Of a DNA stretch of 64,000 bases, positions 55,163 through 64,000 are shown piece by piece. Below the pieces are notes generated by a model. That model made no database searches. It was given only the letters and a program-made list of their open reading frames with translations, and was not told the origin of the DNA. The DNA comes from Paenisporosarcina quisquiliarum (GTDB taxonomy: Bacteria; Bacillota; Bacilli; Bacillales_A; Planococcaceae): assembly GCF_027563315.1 (NCBI RefSeq), contig NZ_JAMKBJ010000002.1, forward strand, positions 62,001 to 126,000, in the 5' to 3' direction. Position 1 is the stretch's first letter, and each line of letters starts with the position of its first letter. The position numbers and the translations under genes are program-made.

Positions 55163-56451
55163 GCTAATTCCTCCATTGCTCTAGTTGCGATTTCTTTATA
55201 CTGTTCAACGATCTCTTCAAATGTTAGTTCTTGCTGTGACCCATTAGCTAAATATTTTAATGATACTTTGCCCGTTTCAAGTTCATTATCACCGATAACG
55301 ACTGAGAATTTAGCGTTCAAGCGATCTGCTGATTTCATTTGAGCTTTTACTTTACGGTCTAAGTAATCCATTTCAGCTGTAATATTGTTTTGACGAAGTT
55401 GCGAGACAAACGAAACGGCCTTGTCTTTAGCTGCTTCACCCATAGCTACGACGTAAACATCTAGTGAATCGATGTTTGTGAATGTCTGCCCTTCTGCTTC
55501 TAACGCAAGCAATAATCGTTCGATACTCATTGCAAAGCCGATTCCTGGTGCATCTGGTCCACCAAGATCCTCAACAAGACCATTGTATCTTCCTCCGCCA
55601 GCCAAAGTCGTGATGGCACCAAAACCTTCACCTTCACTCATGATTTCAAATGCCGTGTGATTGTAATAATCAAGACCACGCACTAAGTTTGGATCGACTT
55701 CATATTTAATCGCTAAGATTTCTAGGTAATGCTTTACCTTTTCAAAATAAGCTGCTGATTCTTCATTTAAGTAATCAGGTAACTTAGGAGCTGTCCCCAT
55801 TAATGGGTTCTCACGGTCCACTTTGCAATCAAGAATACGAAGAGGATTTTTCTCCAGACGATTTTGACAGTCTGAGCAAAATTCTTCGATGTGCGGTGCA
55901 AAGTGAGCGATTAGTGCATCGCGGTGAGCTTGACGGCTTTCCGTATCACCTAAAGAGTTGATGACCAATTTAACTTTCTTCAACCCGGCTTTTTTATAAA
56001 CATTCATGGCAAGCGCCATAACTTCTGCATCAATCGCAGGATCTTTACTGCCGATTGCCTCAATACCAAACTGGACAAATTGACGGTAGCGACCAGCCTG
56101 TTGACGTTCGTATCTGAACATTGGTCCCATGTAATATAATTTAACCGGTTGATTTGGCAACCCGAATAACTTGTTTTCTACAAATGAACGTACGACTGAT
56201 GCTGTTCCTTCAGGACGTAAAGTTAATGAGCGGTCGCCTCTGTCGGTAAATGTGTACATTTCTTTTTGTACGATATCCGTTGTATCCCCAACACTTCGTG
56301 TGAACAGCTCGGTATGTTCAAAAATAGGTGTACGAATTTCTTTGTATTGAAACAATCTGCAAGTGTCTCGAATTAACTCTTCGACAGCTTGCCACTTTTC
56401 CGTTTCACCTGGCAGTAAATCTTTTGTTCCTCTTGGCACATTAATCGACAT
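55159..56451 (-). CDS. hisS: Histidyl-tRNA synthetase
   Basis: A 430-residue HisRS. Class II motifs are [32 protein letters not shown] and [19 protein letters not shown]; the histidine A motif [15 protein letters not shown] and a C-terminal anticodon domain follow. The start at 56451 is chosen because AAAGGAGCC is nine bases upstream; the earlier in-frame start falls inside the T-box terminator. Four-base overlap with aspS. Confidence 0.98.
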   Translation of the reverse strand: MSINVPRGTKDLLPGETEKWQAVEELIRDTCRLFQYKEIRTPIFEHTELFTRSVGDTTDIVQKEMYTFTDRGDRSLTLRPEGTASVVRSFVENKLFGLPNQPVKLYYMGPMFRYERQQAGRYRQFVQFGIEAIGSKDPAIDAEVMALAMNVYKKAGLKKVKLVINSLGDTESRQAHRDALIAHFAPHIEEFCSDCQNRLEKNPLRILDCKVDRENPLMGTAPKLPDYLNEESAAYFEKVKHYLEILAIKYEVDPNLVRGLDYYNHTAFEIMSEGEGFGAITTLAGGGRYNGLVEDLGGPDAPGIGFAMSIERLLLALEAEGQTFTNIDSLDVYVVAMGEAAKDKAVSFVSQLRQNNITAEMDYLDRKVKAQMKSADRLNAKFSVVIGDNELETGKVSLKYLANGSQQELTFEEIVEQYKEIATRAMEELA

Positions 56452-56478
56452 ATTAATGGCTCCTTTCATTAACAATAT

Positions 56479-56757
56479 AAAAAAGCTCCCGCCCCTTGCG
56501 CAAAAACGCAAGGGACGAGAGCTAATGTTAGCTTCCGCGGTTCCACCCTAATTGACACGAAAATCATGTGTCCTCTCAACTCCGGATAACGACCGGTTCC
56601 GTTTTCGCCTACTGCACCGCAGGGTATTTCGACGAAAAACCTATCAAGTGTTGTTCACTGAGTGCTTCTGTAGGAAAGATTTCAGCCACGTCTTTCCCTC
56701 TCTTAACAGCGTTTTAAACAGCTACTTTCTTGGTCATTGGCAATTTGTTTGATTCAG
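56479..56757 (-). promoter_or_regulatory. T-box leader controlling hisS-aspS
   Basis: The minus strand has the T-box AGGGTGGAACCGCGGAAGC (near 56530-56550), which pairs with the 3' end of uncharged tRNA. The terminator stem (GCTCTCGTCCCTTGCG against CGCAAGGGGCGGGAGC, then T6) is at about 56484-56525. Gene content indicates histidine. Confidence 0.93.
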
Positions 56758-56767
56758 ATTATACCTT

Positions 56768-56796
56768 ATCTTAATGACTGTCGTTTGAGATGTCAA
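56768..56796 (-). promoter_or_regulatory. hisS promoter
   Basis: Minus-strand TTGACA (56791-56796), 17-base spacer, TAAGAT (56768-56773). Transcription would start near 56760. Confidence 0.8.
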
Positions 56797-56862
56797 CCTT
56801 TTTTCAGAAAGGTATAGTTTTTTCAGTCAACAGTCTTTACAATGTACAAAAGGAGGGATTTT

Positions 56863-58428
56863 ATGAGAAAATTTCAACTTCGACAAAATGGGCAGATTCT
56901 TGTAGCACTATTTTTATTATTATCTCTTATACTACCTTCATCTATACAAGCTGAAGGTCAAAATGTCCAGTCGACTGTATCAAATTTACATATGCGTTCA
57001 GGTCCGGGACTTGCCTATCCGATTATTGCTTCTTTGAAAATGGGCGATCAAATGCTGGTGCTTGAAAAGCAAGGTGATTGGTTAAAAGTCCGTCGAGGAA
57101 CATCTGAAGGCTGGGTAGCATCATGGTATACAAAACAATTGGGCGAGAAGAAAAAGCAAACGGGACAAGTTGTCATTTCCAAAGTTGACCGGCTGAATAT
57201 CCGATCTCAACCTTCCATTGATGCAGCAGTTCTTACTAAGCTCTCTGCTGGCGATCAAGCAACTTTATTGTCTGAACAAGGAAAATGGGCAGAAGTTTCA
57301 TTTAACCAAGTTAAAGGTTTTGTAGCAAAAGAATACATAACGGTTAAAACCAACTCATCAAAACCATCGAAACAGCAAAGCGCAAAGAATGGCAATCACT
57401 TCGAAGTTTCTGTCAATAGTTTAAATGTCCGTTCCAAACCGGATTTAACGGCAAAAAAAGTTGCCACCGTCAACAAAGGCGAACGTTTTAAGATTGTAGA
57501 AAAACAGCACAATTGGGTTAAGATTGAACTTTCATCCAAAAAACATGGCTGGGTCTATTCGTTTTATGGGACATTAACTGCCGCTGCTGCAACCTCAGAG
57601 AAACCGAAAACTGAACAACAAAGTAAGAAAGCATCTACGAAAAATATCTTTATTGTATACAACGGTACAAATTTGCGTTCCACGCCTTCCACTTCAGGAG
57701 GAGTCGTGTATAGAGCGAATGCTGGTGAATCATTTGTAACGATTGGACAATCTGGTGATTGGTATGAAGTAAATACTCCAAATGGCAAAAGAGGTTATGT
57801 GGCCAATTGGGTGGTCTCTACTGATGCAACAGAAAAAGAAACACAGCAACAACAGGCAAAGGCTAAACGCAAAAAAGGTACATTAAATGGACTCACAGTA
57901 GTTGTCGACCCGGGTCATGGTGGAAATGATCATGGAACAACAGGCGCCAGAGGAACTGACGAAAAAGGCATAACACTTCGAACTTCTGAATTATTAGCTA
58001 GTAAACTACGAGCAGCAGGTGCGAATGTCGTGATGACACGAGATTCTGATGTGTATGTTGACTTAAGAAAACGCGTGGCAATCGGGCATCAGCTTGCTGC
58101 AGATGCTTTTATCAGTGTTCATTATGATGCAACTGACAGTAGCTCAATCAATGGTTTCACTACGTATTACATGCATGGCTACCAAAAAGGGCTTGCACAA
58201 AGTGTTCATAGAGCACTTGGAAATAAAATTTCCTTGCGAGACCGCGGTGCACAACCTGGAAACTATCTCGTGTTGCGCGAAAATCGTCAACAAGCAATCT
58301 TGATAGAACTTGGATTCCTCAGCAATCCGTCCGAGGAGCGTGCAGTGACGACTGAACATTTCAGGGAACAAGCTTCACTCGGCATATACAATGGCGTGGT
58401 CAATTATTTCGACGATCAACTAAAATGA
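56863..58428 (+). CDS. N-acetylmuramoyl-L-alanine amidase with four SH3b repeats
   Basis: A 521-residue secreted hydrolase. A signal peptide (about 1-32) is followed by four bacterial SH3 domains (about 35-98, 103-165, 180-245, 258-322) marked by LHMRSGPG, LNIRSQPS, LNVRSKPD and LRSTPSTS. A C-terminal Amidase_3 domain has VVVDPGHGGNDHG, a Glu in DEKGIT, FISVHYDA and LIELGFLSN as zinc and catalytic parts. It cleaves peptidoglycan amide bonds. It is divergent from hisS, the place of yrvJ in B. subtilis, with AGGAGGG upstream of the ATG. Confidence 0.94.
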   Translation: MRKFQLRQNGQILVALFLLLSLILPSSIQAEGQNVQSTVSNLHMRSGPGLAYPIIASLKMGDQMLVLEKQGDWLKVRRGTSEGWVASWYTKQLGEKKKQTGQVVISKVDRLNIRSQPSIDAAVLTKLSAGDQATLLSEQGKWAEVSFNQVKGFVAKEYITVKTNSSKPSKQQSAKNGNHFEVSVNSLNVRSKPDLTAKKVATVNKGERFKIVEKQHNWVKIELSSKKHGWVYSFYGTLTAAAATSEKPKTEQQSKKASTKNIFIVYNGTNLRSTPSTSGGVVYRANAGESFVTIGQSGDWYEVNTPNGKRGYVANWVVSTDATEKETQQQQAKAKRKKGTLNGLTVVVDPGHGGNDHGTTGARGTDEKGITLRTSELLASKLRAAGANVVMTRDSDVYVDLRKRVAIGHQLAADAFISVHYDATDSSSINGFTTYYMHGYQKGLAQSVHRALGNKISLRDRGAQPGNYLVLRENRQQAILIELGFLSNPSEERAVTTEHFREQASLGIYNGVVNYFDDQLK

Positions 58429-58466
58429 CAAAAAGCTCGTCCAAGAAACATTGGACGAGCTTTTTT
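58429..58466. terminator. Bidirectional terminator
   Basis: AAAGCTCGTCCA and TGGACGAGCTTT pair around an 8-base loop, with an A-tract on the left and a T-tract on the right. It serves the amidase gene and the convergent regulator. Confidence 0.95.
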
Positions 58467-58477
58467 GTATCAATTTC

Positions 58478-59518
58478 TTATAGGACACTGATATTTTTAA
58501 CACTTTCAGAGCATGAAAGACGCTTGATGATTTCATGGTCCACAATAATTCTTTTTACTGGTTCATTTGGATTTTCCAAAAGTTGAATCATGCTCTTAGA
58601 TGCCTGATAGCCGATTTCAAAAATATTGATTTCGACTGATGTCAAAGGCGGATGAGATAGTTCGGTGAAAAGCACATTGTTGAAGCTGATAATCGACATA
58701 TCTTCAGGGACTGAAATATTCATTTCCAATAATGTATTCAGAACACCAAGTGCAATTAAATCATCAGCCACTACCAAAGCTGTAGGCGGTTCTTTCAAAT
58801 TGATGAGCTTCCCTATCGCCTCTTGCCCACCCTCACGTAAAAACTGACTGTGAATAATGTAATCGTCGTTGCTTTGCAGTCCAGCTTCACGCAATGCCTT
58901 TTCAAATCCAAGCAATCGTTCCACAGTTACCACGAAGTTCAAGTCTCCACCAATAAAACCAATCTGTTTATGTCCCAGACTTAACAAGTATCGCGTCGCT
59001 TCTTTTGTCGCTTTATAGTTATCGTTATCGACATATGTAATTTGGTCAACATCTTTAAACGGTTTTCCTATAACGACAAAAGGAAATTTTCTTTCTCTCA
59101 AATAATTCAGGACCTTATCTTCAATACGTGAATACAAAAGAATGACGCCGTCTACTCGGCCACCTTGAACCATTTGGACAACTCCGTCATAAATTTCTTC
59201 ATCTGTATTTCCAGTATTGATTTGCAAAGCGTAATGCCGCTCATTAGCACCGTCACTTAACCCTCGTAATACCGTAGGGAAAAATGGATTTTGAAAGAAT
59301 ACATCTGTTGAGTTTGGTAAAACCAATCCAATGACTCTCGTAGATTGATTGGCTAAACTCCGCGCAATAAAGTTTGGATGATAACCAAGCTCATCCATTG
59401 CTGCTCTTACTTTAATTTTTGTTTTTTCACTGATTCGAGGGTTATTCGCGATGACCCTCGACACGGTTGATGGTGCCACATTTGATAGTTTGGCAACGTC
59501 TTTGATTGTGATGGCCAA
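58478..59518 (-). CDS. LacI-family regulator (MalR-like)
   Basis: A 346-residue LacI/GalR protein. The helix-turn-helix is TIKDVAKLSNVAPSTVSRVIANNPRIS (split in evidence: recognition segment PSTVSRVI), the hinge helix is ARSLANQST, and the periplasmic-binding-like effector domain follows. It is probably the repressor of the adjoining maltodextrin genes, on the basis of position. It starts at TTG 59518 with a GGATGAGGAG site. The effector sugar is not shown by sequence. Confidence 0.9.
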   Translation of the reverse strand: MAITIKDVAKLSNVAPSTVSRVIANNPRISEKTKIKVRAAMDELGYHPNFIARSLANQSTRVIGLVLPNSTDVFFQNPFFPTVLRGLSDGANERHYALQINTGNTDEEIYDGVVQMVQGGRVDGVILLYSRIEDKVLNYLRERKFPFVVIGKPFKDVDQITYVDNDNYKATKEATRYLLSLGHKQIGFIGGDLNFVVTVERLLGFEKALREAGLQSNDDYIIHSQFLREGGQEAIGKLINLKEPPTALVVADDLIALGVLNTLLEMNISVPEDMSIISFNNVLFTELSHPPLTSVEINIFEIGYQASKSMIQLLENPNEPVKRIIVDHEIIKRLSCSESVKNISVL

Positions 59519-59614
59519 AGCTCCTCATCCTCCCTTTAAGAACTTCATAACCAAAAATTCATATAAATTTATTATAACGGTTATTTGCGTATTAATTTAC
59601 TCAATAGTGAAATT

Positions 59615-61150
59615 TCAATTGGTTATTTTTCTTTTGGAACGTCTTAATACATAAAACGCTAATAGACTTACCAAAATCACACCAGCTGCAAAGGCAATCG
59701 GATACATGCCCATTCCACTTTTCTCTGAAACTGTAAATATTTCCGCTGTCTCTGCATTAATCGTCAAGTGATATTGCCCACTTTTCTCTTTGACCTGCAT
59801 GTCACTTAATAACCCTGTTAATTGTTTATCGTCAGCAATTTCTTTACTATTAATTTTCACCGTTTGCGATTTAGATGTATTGTTAATAGCGACGACAATC
59901 GTTTCATCTTGATAGGTGCGTTTATAAACAGCCATTCCACTTGCTTCATGCAACTGAACAAGTTCTCCTCTAGTAAGGGCTGTGTGTTCATTGCGCAATT
60001 CTCCAAGTTTAGAAAGATAAGTTAACAACTCTTTGTCACCGTCAAACTCCATCATTCTTCGGTTATCAGGATCTTCCCCCCCATCCATGGCAATCTCCGA
60101 CCCACTGTAGACAATCGGGATACCAGGAGCAGTATAAATATAAGTAAGAGCCAATTTCCAGCGAGTAACAGGATTCTGCTTATTTTGCAAAACGTCCCGC
60201 GTGAATCTACTCATGTCATGGTTATCCATGAAATTCCCTAATAGTTCCGGTCGTTTATAAAATGCTTTATTGCGATCCAATGAAGTGAATAACCAACCGA
60301 GACTTTGATCTGGCTTGGCAAATGTAGTACGCAATTGTTCATTTTGGGGGAAATCTACGAATCCATCAATCCCTGTGTCTTCATAGGCTGCAACCACTCG
60401 AAGGTCATTGTGCCAAACTTCACCCATTAAATAGAAATCTTCTTTAACAGACTTCACTTCTTTGGAGAAATCAGTCCAGAAATCTTTTGGTACATGCTTG
60501 ACCGTATCCAATCGGTATCCATCCACGTCAGTTTCTTCAATCCACCATTTCGCGGTATCCAAAAGATATTTTCGTGTTTCAGGGTTTTCCTGATTGAAAT
60601 CCGGTAAATCGTACAACCAATTATTCTCGACTTCCTGTTGGTTATCCCAATTCAGAATTGGCTGCTTTTCATGAAACCAATCTTTTTTTTGTTCATCCTC
60701 AGCCCATGGATGATTTGGTCCCACATGGTTGACCACAAAATCCAGAATGACTTTCATATCTCGTTTGTGCGCTTCGTCCACTAATGTCTTAAATTCTTCC
60801 ATCGTTCCGAAGTGTTCTTCGGTTTTATAAAAGTCATTGATCCAATATCCATGGTAACCTTGTGCTTCATTATCAAATACCGGTGTCAGCCAGATTGCCG
60901 TGAAACCCATGTCTTGAATGTAATCGAGCTTGTCAGTGATTCCTTTAAAATCTCCCCCATGATATTCCTTGAGGTCTGCGGTATTCACTTCAAAATCGTT
61001 TGCAGTATCTCCATTATTGAAGCGATCGACCATAATGAAATAAATGGACTCATCCTGCCACTTTCGTTCTTCTTTTTCAACAGCACTTACTGGAAATGCG
61101 CAAAAAAGAAGAAACGGAATTAAAATGAGTGTATATAATACGTTCCTCAT
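59615..61150 (-). CDS. Membrane-anchored GH13 alpha-amylase
   Basis: A 511-residue glycoside hydrolase family 13 enzyme. A signal peptide (about 1-23) is followed by the barrel with FVVNHVG, GYRLDTVKH (nucleophile Asp215), LMGEVWHND (acid Glu244) and FMDNHDMSR (Asp312). A C-terminal beta domain ends in one transmembrane helix (about 482-502) and a KRKITN basic tail, so the enzyme is likely tethered at the outer face of the membrane. It follows malG and would release maltodextrins for the transporter. Confidence 0.93.
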   Translation of the reverse strand: MRNVLYTLILIPFLLFCAFPVSAVEKEERKWQDESIYFIMVDRFNNGDTANDFEVNTADLKEYHGGDFKGITDKLDYIQDMGFTAIWLTPVFDNEAQGYHGYWINDFYKTEEHFGTMEEFKTLVDEAHKRDMKVILDFVVNHVGPNHPWAEDEQKKDWFHEKQPILNWDNQQEVENNWLYDLPDFNQENPETRKYLLDTAKWWIEETDVDGYRLDTVKHVPKDFWTDFSKEVKSVKEDFYLMGEVWHNDLRVVAAYEDTGIDGFVDFPQNEQLRTTFAKPDQSLGWLFTSLDRNKAFYKRPELLGNFMDNHDMSRFTRDVLQNKQNPVTRWKLALTYIYTAPGIPIVYSGSEIAMDGGEDPDNRRMMEFDGDKELLTYLSKLGELRNEHTALTRGELVQLHEASGMAVYKRTYQDETIVVAINNTSKSQTVKINSKEIADDKQLTGLLSDMQVKEKSGQYHLTINAETAEIFTVSEKSGMGMYPIAFAAGVILVSLLAFYVLRRSKRKITN

Positions 61151-61297
61151 TCCCCGCTCCCCCTTTAAGTTAAGGCTTTATAAAAATGTTTTTGGAATCT
61201 GCACCCACGTTGCTAAAATTTTAGACGACGACTAATCGCAGGAGTGCAGCAGATTCCACTTAACAATTAATAAAATGCATCGTAAAAAACTTGGCTA

Positions 61298-62140
61298 TTA
61301 CCCTTTTGTTCCGCCTGCCGTCAATCCAGATACGAAATACTTCTGGAACATTAAGAACAGAATCGCGATCGGTATTGCCACTAATACGGCTCCTGCTGCG
61401 AACTTTGTGAATTCATTACCAAACTGCTTGGCAACCAATTCGTATAGTCCGACCGCAAGTGTGAATTTCTGATCATCACGCAGTAAGATCCGTGCAAGGA
61501 TGAAATCACCCAATGGCGCAATGAACGAGAACAATGCAACAACCGCAATGATGGGTTTAGCAAGAGGCATAACAATCTGGAAGAAAATGCGCATATGACC
61601 CGCACCATCCATTTTTGCCGATTCATCCAATTCTCTTGGAATGGTGTCCAAATAACCTTTCATCAAATAGGTGTTCATCGGTATTTGCCCACCAACATAT
61701 ACAAGAATCAATCCTAGGTGTGTGTCGATCAACCCTGTACGAATCGCTAATACGAAAATCGCAATTAGTGCTGCAAAGTTAGGAATCATTTGCAAGATTA
61801 AGAATGTCAGCAAGCCGTTCTTTCTTCCATAGAAACGGTAACGTGAAAAGGCATACGCCGTAAATGACACTGAGATAACAGTCAAAACCATTGTGATGAC
61901 ACTGATTTTCATCGAATTCCAATACCAAAGAAGGTAGTTGGATTTCTCTGTATCAAACAAGAAAGCGTAATGTTTAAATGTCGGATTCTCTGGGAACATT
62001 TTTGAACCCGATAAACTTTGTCCTGGATTAAAAGATGACCCAATAACCCAAAGCAATGGATACACCACGATGGCAACCATCGCTAAAATAGCTAAATAAG
62101 ATAACGTGAGTCGGATGATTCTGCTTTTTTTATTACTCAT
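61298..62140 (-). CDS. malG: Maltodextrin ABC transporter permease MalG
   Basis: A 280-residue permease with six membrane segments. The EAA loop (ELDESAKMDGAGHMRIFFQIVMPLAKP, of which EAA-type core is DESAKMDGAG) lies near residue 180. It pairs with MalF and an ATPase (MsmX-type) not seen here. GGAGG precedes the ATG, one base after the malF stop. The C-terminus FVSGLTAGGTKG is typical. Confidence 0.95.
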   Translation of the reverse strand: MSNKKSRIIRLTLSYLAILAMVAIVVYPLLWVIGSSFNPGQSLSGSKMFPENPTFKHYAFLFDTEKSNYLLWYWNSMKISVITMVLTVISVSFTAYAFSRYRFYGRKNGLLTFLILQMIPNFAALIAIFVLAIRTGLIDTHLGLILVYVGGQIPMNTYLMKGYLDTIPRELDESAKMDGAGHMRIFFQIVMPLAKPIIAVVALFSFIAPLGDFILARILLRDDQKFTLAVGLYELVAKQFGNEFTKFAAGAVLVAIPIAILFLMFQKYFVSGLTAGGTKG

Positions 62141-62141
62141 G

Positions 62142-63428
62142 CTACATCATATCCTCCTCTTGGAAAGATTTCGTTCGTTTAAATTGCCATAACGCAACGG
62201 AAATGACAATGATTGAAAGAATCATGGTTACTGCAGCCGCTTTTCCGTATTGCGCACTGGTCATAGTCAGACGATAGATCCAAGAAATGAGGATATCCGT
62301 ACCCCCGGCATTCTGACTCGGAATCGCAGGACCGCCACCATTGAATAGGAAAATAACATTAAAGTTATTAAAGTTGAACGTGTACTGCGTAATGATTATT
62401 GGTGCCGTCGCATACAACACTAACGGCAATGTAATTGAAAAGAACTTTTGCATAATGGACGCACCGTCCACATTTGCCGCTTCATACAATTCATCTGGAA
62501 TTGATTGCAGAACTCCTGTTGTCATGGCAAAAATGAACGGGAACCCTAACCAAGTCTGAATCATAATTAACGCTAATCTCGTCCACAGTTCATTCGTCAT
62601 CCACGGCAAACCACTTTCGAGCCCTAATAAAGGCAAGATCGATTTATTGATGACACCGAATGATTCATTGAACATTCCCGAGAAAATTAAAATCGTGATA
62701 AATGACGGAACCGCCCAAGGTAAAATCATGATGGTACGGATCATCGCTTTACCTTTTAGATCCTTTTGATTAACAAGGATTGCCAGGAAAATTCCTAATG
62801 CTACTTGGAAAGTAGTAGCTCCAAAAGTCCAAACAATTGTCCAAGCTAATACAGCAAAGAATGTTTTTCTCCAAATATCCAACTTATAGATATCGATAAA
62901 GTTCTGGAATCCAACCCAGTCAACTAGATTGCCTGGAGGTGAATGATAAAGATCATAATTTGTAAATGCCAAAAGGATAACAAATAATATTGGGAAAATG
63001 ACGACAAAGATTAAGAGGAAGAATCCTGGTGAAATCATTAAGTAAGGGAATCCGTTGTTAATCAAATTATGGTATTGCTGACGAACAGAATTTACGGATT
63101 CACCTAAATCACGTTTCTTCCCGTTTTGGTATGCATCATATAAATTAAACGCATACACGCACAGGCCCATGATTGTGATGATCAATGCGATGATGCCATC
63201 GATTAGCAGGAACACCGAATTGTCGAGTCCAGGAATTTCACCTAACGTGACAATGCCCCAATAGCCTAATCCTAAAAATTCGGAAAAGACGATTGCAAAA
63301 GATGCAGCTAATATTAAAAAGACCATTCCCTTAATGAATTGCTTATTATAGAATTGACCGAATCCAGGAATGATGGAGAGCAGCGTGGCATTTCTTCGAT
63401 GATGAGTAGCAGTTGTTAAACCTTCCAT
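62142..63428 (-). CDS. malF: Maltodextrin ABC transporter permease MalF
   Basis: A 428-residue permease. About eight membrane segments with an N-terminal pair (about 18-90) and a core set; the EAA loop reads IPDELYEAANVDGASIMQKFF (core EAANVDGAS). The start at 63428 is chosen because AAAGGAGG lies 11 bases upstream; an ORF start 25 codons earlier would make the ribosome binding site coding and adds an atypical N-terminus. It follows malE after about 300 bases of structured DNA. Confidence 0.93.
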   Translation of the reverse strand: MEGLTTATHHRRNATLLSIIPGFGQFYNKQFIKGMVFLILAASFAIVFSEFLGLGYWGIVTLGEIPGLDNSVFLLIDGIIALIITIMGLCVYAFNLYDAYQNGKKRDLGESVNSVRQQYHNLINNGFPYLMISPGFFLLIFVVIFPILFVILLAFTNYDLYHSPPGNLVDWVGFQNFIDIYKLDIWRKTFFAVLAWTIVWTFGATTFQVALGIFLAILVNQKDLKGKAMIRTIMILPWAVPSFITILIFSGMFNESFGVINKSILPLLGLESGLPWMTNELWTRLALIMIQTWLGFPFIFAMTTGVLQSIPDELYEAANVDGASIMQKFFSITLPLVLYATAPIIITQYTFNFNNFNVIFLFNGGGPAIPSQNAGGTDILISWIYRLTMTSAQYGKAAAVTMILSIIVISVALWQFKRTKSFQEEDMM

Positions 63429-63539
63429 TCGGGCTTGTGCCTCCTTTTTCAGCATAGAAGAAAGTGTTGAGTATGTATCACAATCGGAAATTGTTGTTTT
63501 CAATACTTATAGTATGCTTTCTGTAAAACTGAAATTATT

Positions 63540-63732
63540 AGTATAAATAAAAGGATAGGCCATACCCTCCATGATAGAGGGTACCGCCCATGACTTTTTC
63601 CAGCATCTTGGTATCAGCGTGATACGCTACTCAAGTCTCGACCAGACCCACTGAAGCGGATCTGGCAGGTGGTTGTAACCGGTGCGAGTTTCAAGCATCG
63701 GTGTAGAACTTGAGTGACGCAATCAGCAAATA
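63540..63732 (-). other. Structured malE-malF intergenic region
   Basis: Perfect stems TACCCTC/GAGGGTA (63563-63583) and GTATCA/TGATAC (63611-63625) are followed by a closed multi-branch: ACTCAAGT (63629-63636) pairs with ACTTGAGT (63708-63715), enclosing CCAGACCC/GGATCTGG (63642-63665; complete on the minus strand with one G-U) and CCGGTGC/GCATCGG (63679-63701). It has no ORF. It may stabilise malE mRNA or dampen transcription of malF-malG. Confidence 0.7.
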
Positions 63733-64000
63733 TTATTTAGCTGGGTGATTTGTTTCGATATTCGTTTTAATTGACTTAACTGCTTCGTCCAAAGCTGCTT
63801 GTGGTTCAGATTTACCTGTTGCCACAGTTTGAAGTGCAGAAGCCATTGGTCCCCATACCTCGCCCATTTCTGGAATGTTTGGCATTGGAACAGCGTATTG
63901 AGATTGAACAGCTACAGCTTTAGCACCTTCATTGTCAGCAATGATTGGATCTTCAACTAATGCTACGTTAGCTGGAATTTCAGATACTGCTTCGAAACGA
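63733..64000 (-). CDS. malE: Maltodextrin-binding lipoprotein MalE (C-terminal part)
   Basis: The window holds the last 88 codons; the N-terminus lies outside. The visible part contains YAVPMPNIPEMGEVWGPMASAL and ends TNIETNHPAK, which matches the C-terminal lobe of maltose/maltodextrin solute-binding proteins. It is the first of malE-malF-malG in transcription order. The stop is TAA at 63733-63735. The lipobox cannot be seen. Confidence 0.92.
   Translation of the reverse strand, partial: RFEAVSEIPANVALVEDPIIADNEGAKAVAVQSQYAVPMPNIPEMGEVWGPMASALQTVATGKSEPQAALDEAVKSIKTNIETNHPAK

Overview
This window is low- to moderate-GC Firmicutes DNA from an endospore-forming member of the Bacillales. The translated proteins and gene order fit a Sporosarcina/Paenisporosarcina-like Planococcaceae (Caryophanaceae) organism best; this placement is inference from the sequence alone. 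Spore formation is supported by yqfC, yqfD, spoIIP, gpr and an uninterrupted sigK. Most genes lie on the minus strand in long co-oriented operons. The order closely follows the Bacillus subtilis phoH-to-yqeG segment and the greA-to-hisS segment.

Layout. 1-5093: phoH (cut by the window edge), yqfD, yqfC, an unrecognised membrane-anchored protein, floA and the membrane protease-like nfeD/yqeZ. 5094-6787: rpsU and deoC. B. subtilis has yqeY and mtaB around rpsU; here both are absent, and a decayed second copy of the rpsU 3' end lies beside rpsU. 6788-13393: rsmE, prmA, dnaJ, dnaK, grpE and hrcA with a perfect CIRCE operator. 13404-18406: hemW, lepA, spoIIP and gpr. 18470-20617: rpsT (plus strand), a highly structured repeat, holA and the tiny yqzM. 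20593-24177: competence genes comEC, comEB and comEA. 24297-29278: yqeM, rsfS, yqeK, nadD, yhbY, aroE, yqeH and yqeG, a ribosome-assembly and NAD/shikimate operon with overlapping genes. 29316-31564: psd and pssA (divergent), then sigK.

31578-40538: mtnN, yrrS, two tandem greA paralogues (the downstream one lacks the catalytic loop aspartate), udk, the wobble-uridine hydroxylation/methylation genes trhP2-trhP1-trmR, mltG, yrzB, ruvX and ireB. 40629-43759: alaS behind a T-box leader. 43818-50652: a HAD phosphatase, recD2, a TPR protein, mnmA, a cysteine desulfurase and cymR. 50785-56796: rarA, tcdA, a predicted 6S RNA, aspS, and hisS behind a second T-box. 56863-64000: a cell-wall amidase with four SH3b repeats, then a maltodextrin cluster (malR-like repressor, membrane-anchored alpha-amylase, malG, malF, partial malE). 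The maltodextrin cluster sits where B. subtilis has dtd/relA, so it marks a synteny break.

No phage, insertion sequence, CRISPR array, tRNA or rRNA was found. The unexplained material is intergenic: two related arrays of a GGRGCAACTT core with about 21-nt period and a shared tail; a roughly 240-nt element made of five perfect hairpins; a 102-bp element with 15-bp inverted ends; a multi-stem structure between malE and malF; and a stretch between two terminators that no gene explains. Among proteins, the GreA paralogue is the most interesting.
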